From contig JBITNC010000001.1 of NCBI GenBank assembly GCA_050084985.1, positions 187,364,001 through 187,428,000 of the forward strand: 64,000 nt of DNA, read 5' to 3'. Positions 60,000-64,000 of this stretch are shown piece by piece. The translations under genes and the position numbers were made by a program. The DNA is from Nageia nagi. Its lineage: Eukaryota; Pinophyta. Below the pieces are notes generated by a model. It ran no database searches. It was not told where the DNA came from and saw only the letters and a program-made list of their open reading frames with translations. Within the stretch, counting starts at the first letter, position 1; the number at the start of each line of letters is the position of its first letter.

Positions 60000-60750
60000 G
60001 ATCTAAATTAGGCATATCAGTATAATATGATGCAAAATTATTATGATTTTTAATAAATTTATTTTTGTACCTTTCTTGTTGTAGTGTTGGAAGGGAATAT
60101 CCAACCTTTTTCAACTTCATTTGAGAATGTTAATTCATCCTTTTTATACAATAATGAAGGTAACTTATCCAATCCCTAAATGTTACCTTAATCATCATAT
60201 TCTTGTTAAACCTAAAATACTTCATTAAAATTCACCTTTTATCCAAAATACACATACTCACTAAGAATATAGCTTATTTTCCTTATCCCATTTGATATAG
60301 GAAACTCTAAATATGCCCCCCTGTATTATAATATATCATCATCAATATTAAAGCAATCAAACTCAAGTGGTATAGTATCATCAAAAAGTTCAATCATATT
60401 GCATTCTTTAACAAACTTGATAGGTCTCAATGTATGTCTTGTATTATGATCACTACCCAATCCATTATTATTTTTTTGAGCTCCTAAATTAGTACGAAAA
60501 GAAGACATACCCTTTTCTAATTTGCCTAAACCCCCTCCTTTATACTTGCAATTTTTTGTCATGTATTTATGTACAAAAGGAGATGGAAAAGTTTTACATG
60601 TATTTTTTATATTATCTTTCATTGAGATAACTGGGTTGGGAGATATTGTTGCTGCAGAGAAAGAACCACTATCCTATTCACTATTTTCACATTGTTGATA
60701 GCATGTAGATAGTATTGCATATTGTTGATGGACTTAAATACTAATTATTT
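60000..60750 (-). pseudogene. Element C protease-RT linker with G-patch-like segment
   Basis: The open piece 60326-60622 contains NCKYKGGGLGKLEKGM, which resembles the glycine-rich G-patch often found between protease and RT in Tat-type polyproteins. It is followed by IPLEFDCFNIDDDI. Phase is the same as the flanking protease and RT. Function in the element is not established. Confidence 0.6.
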
Positions 60751-60754
60751 TTAG

Positions 60755-61340
60755 TCACCCCAAATATTTTGCAAATATTAATAGATCAAAGTTCTCAATT
60801 TTGTATGTTCCCATTCTTATTTTTGTAATATAAAGTTGTTTTTCTATTTTTACCACTGCTAATCCTACATCTAAAGGTTTAATTTCATACCTAGAATAAG
60901 TCATGGTAAACTCCTCCATTACTGTTGCATCGCATAAGGCATATGGTTCTAGATCCCCTATTATTATATGTACCTCACCTTGATATTCAAACTTCAACTT
61001 GCCATGTACCATTGATGGTACCACATCCATATCATGAAGCCAAGGCCTCTCTAATAATAGGTTATAAGATAATTTTGAATCCACAACTTGAAACTAAGTT
61101 TCAATTGTTATGAACCCTATTGTGATAAAAATTGTAGCTATTCCAAATGACCTTTTTGATGAACTATCATATGCTCTAATTTAGAATGTGGCTTCTTGTA
61201 AAGGAGTTATCTTTACATCTTTCTCTTTACATTGTATCGAACATTTATTAGATTACACATTAACAATTGATCCATTGTCTACCATTAGTCTTTTTATTTC
61301 CCATCCTTCTATCATAGGTCTAGTGTACAAAGCTGAACAC
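60755..61340 (-). pseudogene. Element C aspartic protease
   Basis: The active-site loop reads KRLMVDNGSIVNV at 61260-61290, with the catalytic Asp in DNGS. The end of the domain is in the open piece 60755-61084: SYNLLLERPWLHDMDVVPSM, where retropepsins of this group have the ILGRPWL motif, then the LKFEYQGEVHIIIGDLEP strand. A stop after VNV (TAA for a sense codon) and others interrupt. Same phase as RT. Confidence 0.8.
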
Positions 61341-61699
61341 TTAGCAAGAATTTCTTTACTTAGTTTTTCAAACCTATAAAATGCAATTACATCACATTCC
61401 TTAATAGACCTAAGTTTTTTTTAAACATAGAAGCAATCATATTGGTGGGAATAGTTTCATTTTTTACCAAAGCATACAATATCTCTTGATATTTTTCATA
61501 TGTAGATATGAGATCATACAAGCTAACATTAAAAGGAGTAGTTTTTAATAGCTTAATCATACTATAATATTTAGGATCAAGTGGGACACTTGTTTAGTAG
61601 TAACCAAATTTGGAATGTACCTTGGACATCATCTTTTTAATATAGCACAAACATATTTATCCATTGAAATTGTAGTTACTACAATCTCTTAATTTGAAG

Positions 61700-62777
61700 T
61701 AATTTTTGATTAATTTCATATTTCTCTTGGGCAATAAGGTCCAAAATCATAGCTTCTAATGCTTTACAAAAGTTTGTACAATGACCTCTTCTTTATTGAT
61801 AAGCATAATAAGCATCAAAATTTTCCATTAAAACATTATCGTCTTCTTCTTTTTTATCTAATGGTTGCAATAAATCTTTCCTAATTAGATCTCTCAAAAT
61901 AAACCTTGACTGAATTGAAAGTGTATACCTTCTATCTCTTATTGTGTTTGATCTTGCTAATGTAGGGGTAGTTGTAGGTGCAAGTGCATCAACCATGTTT
62001 ATTATCTTCTCCTCCTTCTTAGTGTATGTCTTAGGATTCTTCTTCTTATAAGAAGCATATGTATACTTGAGATATCCTAACTCAAGCAAAACTTTTTCTT
62101 TTTGTAATAATTCTTTTATAAATACCCCAAATCTAATACCTTTCTCAGTTGGAGCATGCAAATTAATAATTGGAAAAATATAATATATGAATATACCATA
62201 AATTTTATTCTCATCTAATTGGTTATGAATAGATATCCATATCTTTTTGAATATTTAAATATACTTGTTTAGAATTTCATTACTTTCTTGGCATAGGGCA
62301 CATAATTCTGTAATGGTTCCTTCCTCTTTGATATTATGCTTGTACCAATGAATTGAATGAATCTATGGATCCCTTAGTAAATTATAGAACCATTGGCTAA
62401 CATCACCTTTCAAACTCCTTGGGAAAATTGTTTACCATAAACTTCTCCATTGATCCCAATTTTAGTAAGCACTCCTCCTGAAAGCTAATAAGATGCTACT
62501 TTGGGTATTGATCACCATTAAACATCTCAAACTTGGGGGCCTTATGATCAGGTGGTAGGAAATAATCATGGATATTATATGATAAGAGTGTGGTGAAGAC
62601 ACCATCATAATATTCCTCTTTTTGTTGGGATCTCTTATAGTTCTCAAGATTGGTTAGCCTTGTAGCTATGGCTGGATCTATAGTTGGCTACAAATTACTT
62701 CCTAAACTCTACATTATAGCCACTTGCCTTACTATGTCCTACACCATTTTGGCCAAGTTTGTTATAATTTGCTCCAT
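61700..62777 (-). pseudogene. Element C gag
   Basis: A possible start is the minus-strand ATG at 62775-62777, giving MEQIITNLAKMV, then ATRLTNLENYKRSQQ and KFEMFNGDQYPK, the capsid entry motif (F-x-G-x-x-x-P). The open piece 61793-62161 has MVDALAPTTTPTLARSNTIR. Near 61740-61800 YYAYQRRGH and TNFCKALEAMI match the gag-end zinc-like block (CAYH-x-GRGH-x-T-x-x-C), with the first Cys now Tyr. The N-terminal part is in another phase, so one indel lies between about 62650 and 62161. From 62161 on the phase is that of pol. Confidence 0.72.
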
Positions 62778-62883
62778 TTTTCATACTATTGATAACATAA
62801 AAATAGTTCTTACACACCATTAATAGCATTAAATATTCATAGAAACCTTGTGAGATCTCACCAGTAAGGTAAGATGAATCAAA

Positions 62884-62902
62884 CTAGTTGAGCTCACCAA
62901 AA
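62884..62902 (-). promoter_or_regulatory. Element C primer-binding site region
   Basis: Minus strand TTTTGGTGAGCTCAACTAG directly after the LTR end GTCTACA. TGG begins 3 nt after the LTR, as in E1 and E2. tRNA not identified. Confidence 0.6.
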
Positions 62903-63536
62903 TGTAGACTAAAAATAATGCATGAATAATAAATTGAAGCACTATTTCTCCATAATATAATATTAAATCATATATAAAAAATATGACATCATTATGAACA
63001 TGATAAAATGAGATACCTTCATCAAATATACATCTAAATAAAATAATAGGAATCATACATCAATCATAATAATATACCATGAAAGATGAATATCGTTAAT
63101 AGCCTAAGAGTAGCATATTGTTAATGACCTATAATATGTATATCCTCAAGAAGAAATTGAAATGCATAAAATAAGATGAAGGATGTAGCAAATATATGAA
63201 TGGGTGGTGTTACAAAATAGCTTTGTTAGTCAAATGAAATGATATAGCATGTTCTAATCTTTTTTCTTTGGCTCTTCGCTCATTTGTTTTGGAAATTATG
63301 TTGCCTTTGATATTGTTTTATAACAATGTTTTGTGCCTCTTTGATTCTTAGGATCATTGTATTTTACATTTTTTGTGGTGTCTTTCTTGATATTTGACAC
63401 CTCTTACATTATACAATGGTCCATTACATTGATTACATTGCTTTGGGTATATTTAATTCCTTTTTATAATAAATATTTCTTAATGCACATAAAATGAATT
63501 ATTTAATACAAGAAAATTCATTTTTAGGCATCTACA
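62903..63536 (-). repeat. Element C 5' LTR
   Basis: Partner of 55238-55867; ends with the AATCA target duplication at 63537-63541. Confidence 0.92.
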
Positions 63537-63683
63537 AATCACATAGCTTGTGGTGTTTTTCTTGATATTGATACTAATTATATTATTTGTGATTCCTTCA
63601 TTGATATTTACAAAATCTTTTACAATATTTTTTCTTATTACCTAAAATATGATCTATATTAAATTAAAATCATATTTATGTAG
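63537..63683 (-). repeat. Right part of LTR D, interrupted by element C
   Basis: TTGTGGTGTTTTTCTTGATATTGA resembles TTGTGGTGTCTTTCTTGATATTTGA in element C's own LTR. It ends ATGTAGCTACA, followed by TTTTTTCCCTCTTT, a polypurine tract on the minus strand. It joins 55237 on the left if element C is removed. Confidence 0.6.
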
Positions 63684-64000
63684 CTACATTTTTTCCCTCT
63701 TTAGAGGTATAATAGAAATAAATGAAATAACATCTACAACACAAGAATATTTGTAAATGATGAAGACCAAGGTATGTGGCATCTACAAATGTTCATCGAT
63801 GTCAAAAGCCATGATAATATCATATGGTTTTTCTCTCAAAAAATATGATAGTTATTAGTCTATTATTAATCCCAAGGGAATTATTTTAAGTAAACCTAAC
63901 ATATAGACTAATACCTAAGTATTTATATCATAAATAGAAAATTACATATCATGTATGCTGAGATATAATCTAAATGGACATGTTGATATCTCATTAATAG
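63684..64000 (-). other. Start of the interior of element D (3' side)
   Basis: The polypurine tract AAAGAGGGAAAAAA (minus) at 63684-63699 places an interior to the right. No ORF is visible in the remaining 300 bp; it continues past the window. Confidence 0.4.

Larger units (their letters stand above)
55238..63536 (-). mobile_element. Element C: full-length Tat-type Ty3/gypsy retrotransposon
   Basis: LTRs at 55238-55867 (630 bp) and 62903-63536 (634 bp). The target duplication AATCA is perfect (55233-55237, 63537-63541). Purine tract AAAGAGGGGAAAA precedes the 3' LTR; TTTTGGTGAGCTCAAC follows the 5' LTR. Order on the minus strand: gag, protease, linker with a G-patch-like segment, RT, RNase H, second RNase H, integrase, about 1 kb of non-coding DNA, LTR. 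Open pieces starting at 62161, 61084, 60622, 59989, 58447, 57727, 57361 and 57136 are all in one phase, so 5.3 kb of gag-pol carries stops but no net frameshift. It is the best-preserved element in the window. Confidence 0.92.

Noticed and set aside
1-64000. CRISPR arrays, bacterial operons, riboswitches, tRNA or rRNA genes, organellar inserts
   Set aside because: No regularly spaced short repeats with unique spacers, no cloverleaf-type sequence recognised by eye, and no chloroplast or mitochondrial gene blocks. A tRNAscan run could still find a decayed tRNA.

Overview
The window is plant nuclear DNA made almost entirely of decayed, nested retrotransposons, with one recognisable host gene. 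It is visibly A+T-rich and poor in CpG. Most stop codons inside the old reading frames are explained by C-to-T or G-to-A changes (CAA, CAG, CGA or TGG turned into stops), which is the usual mark of long methylation. Plant origin rests on Tat-clade Ty3/gypsy elements with two RNase H domains, Ty1/copia elements primed at initiator tRNA-Met sites, a plant mobile domain (PMD) gene, and an ERG-type plant C2-domain gene. The species cannot be named. A large, low-GC, repeat-rich genome such as that of a gymnosperm (for example a gnetophyte) would fit, but that is inference. No tRNA, rRNA, CRISPR or organellar segment was recognised.

Left third (1-20330, coding on the minus strand). An outer Tat-type gypsy element (here E1) runs from about 1732 to about 18598. 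It is interrupted twice. A short copia-like element without pol, reaching past the left edge, sits at 1-1731. A complete 8.8-kb element (E2, 7140-15955) with 710-bp LTRs sits inside the E1 gag. E2 carries its own gag but no pol, and on the opposite strand it holds a separate PMD gene with what looks like a spliced leader. E1 itself seems to lie in an older gypsy RT/RNase H remnant (E0, 18600-20290). A truncated LINE (20323-22022, minus) follows; an exon-like fragment lies antisense in its tail.

Middle (22020-30460). The only clear host locus is a five-exon C2-domain gene (22806-23591, plus) in a CpG-containing island. It has a one-base frameshift and a damaged splice donor, so it is probably a pseudogene. 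A 1.6-kb segment with a decayed minus-strand ORF of unknown function follows. It is bounded by 19-bp direct repeats, as expected of a retroposed copy. The rest is A+T-rich DNA with microsatellites.

Right-centre (30464-47101). Two copia elements of one family lie in the same orientation. Copia A (30469-37297) has a perfect ATAAT target duplication. Copia B (38493-47022) has inserted into, and split, a (GA)n microsatellite. Both keep recognisable gag, protease, integrase, RT and RNase H, all broken.

Right end (47102-64000). A plus-strand gypsy gag remnant is followed by an element with 1.8-kb direct repeats and a non-coding interior (E4, 48593-54264). Last is an 8.3-kb Tat element (C, 55238-63536) with a perfect AATCA duplication. 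Its gag C-terminus through integrase stays in a single reading frame over 5.3 kb, broken only by stops. Element C has itself landed in the LTR of a related element (D) that continues past the right edge.
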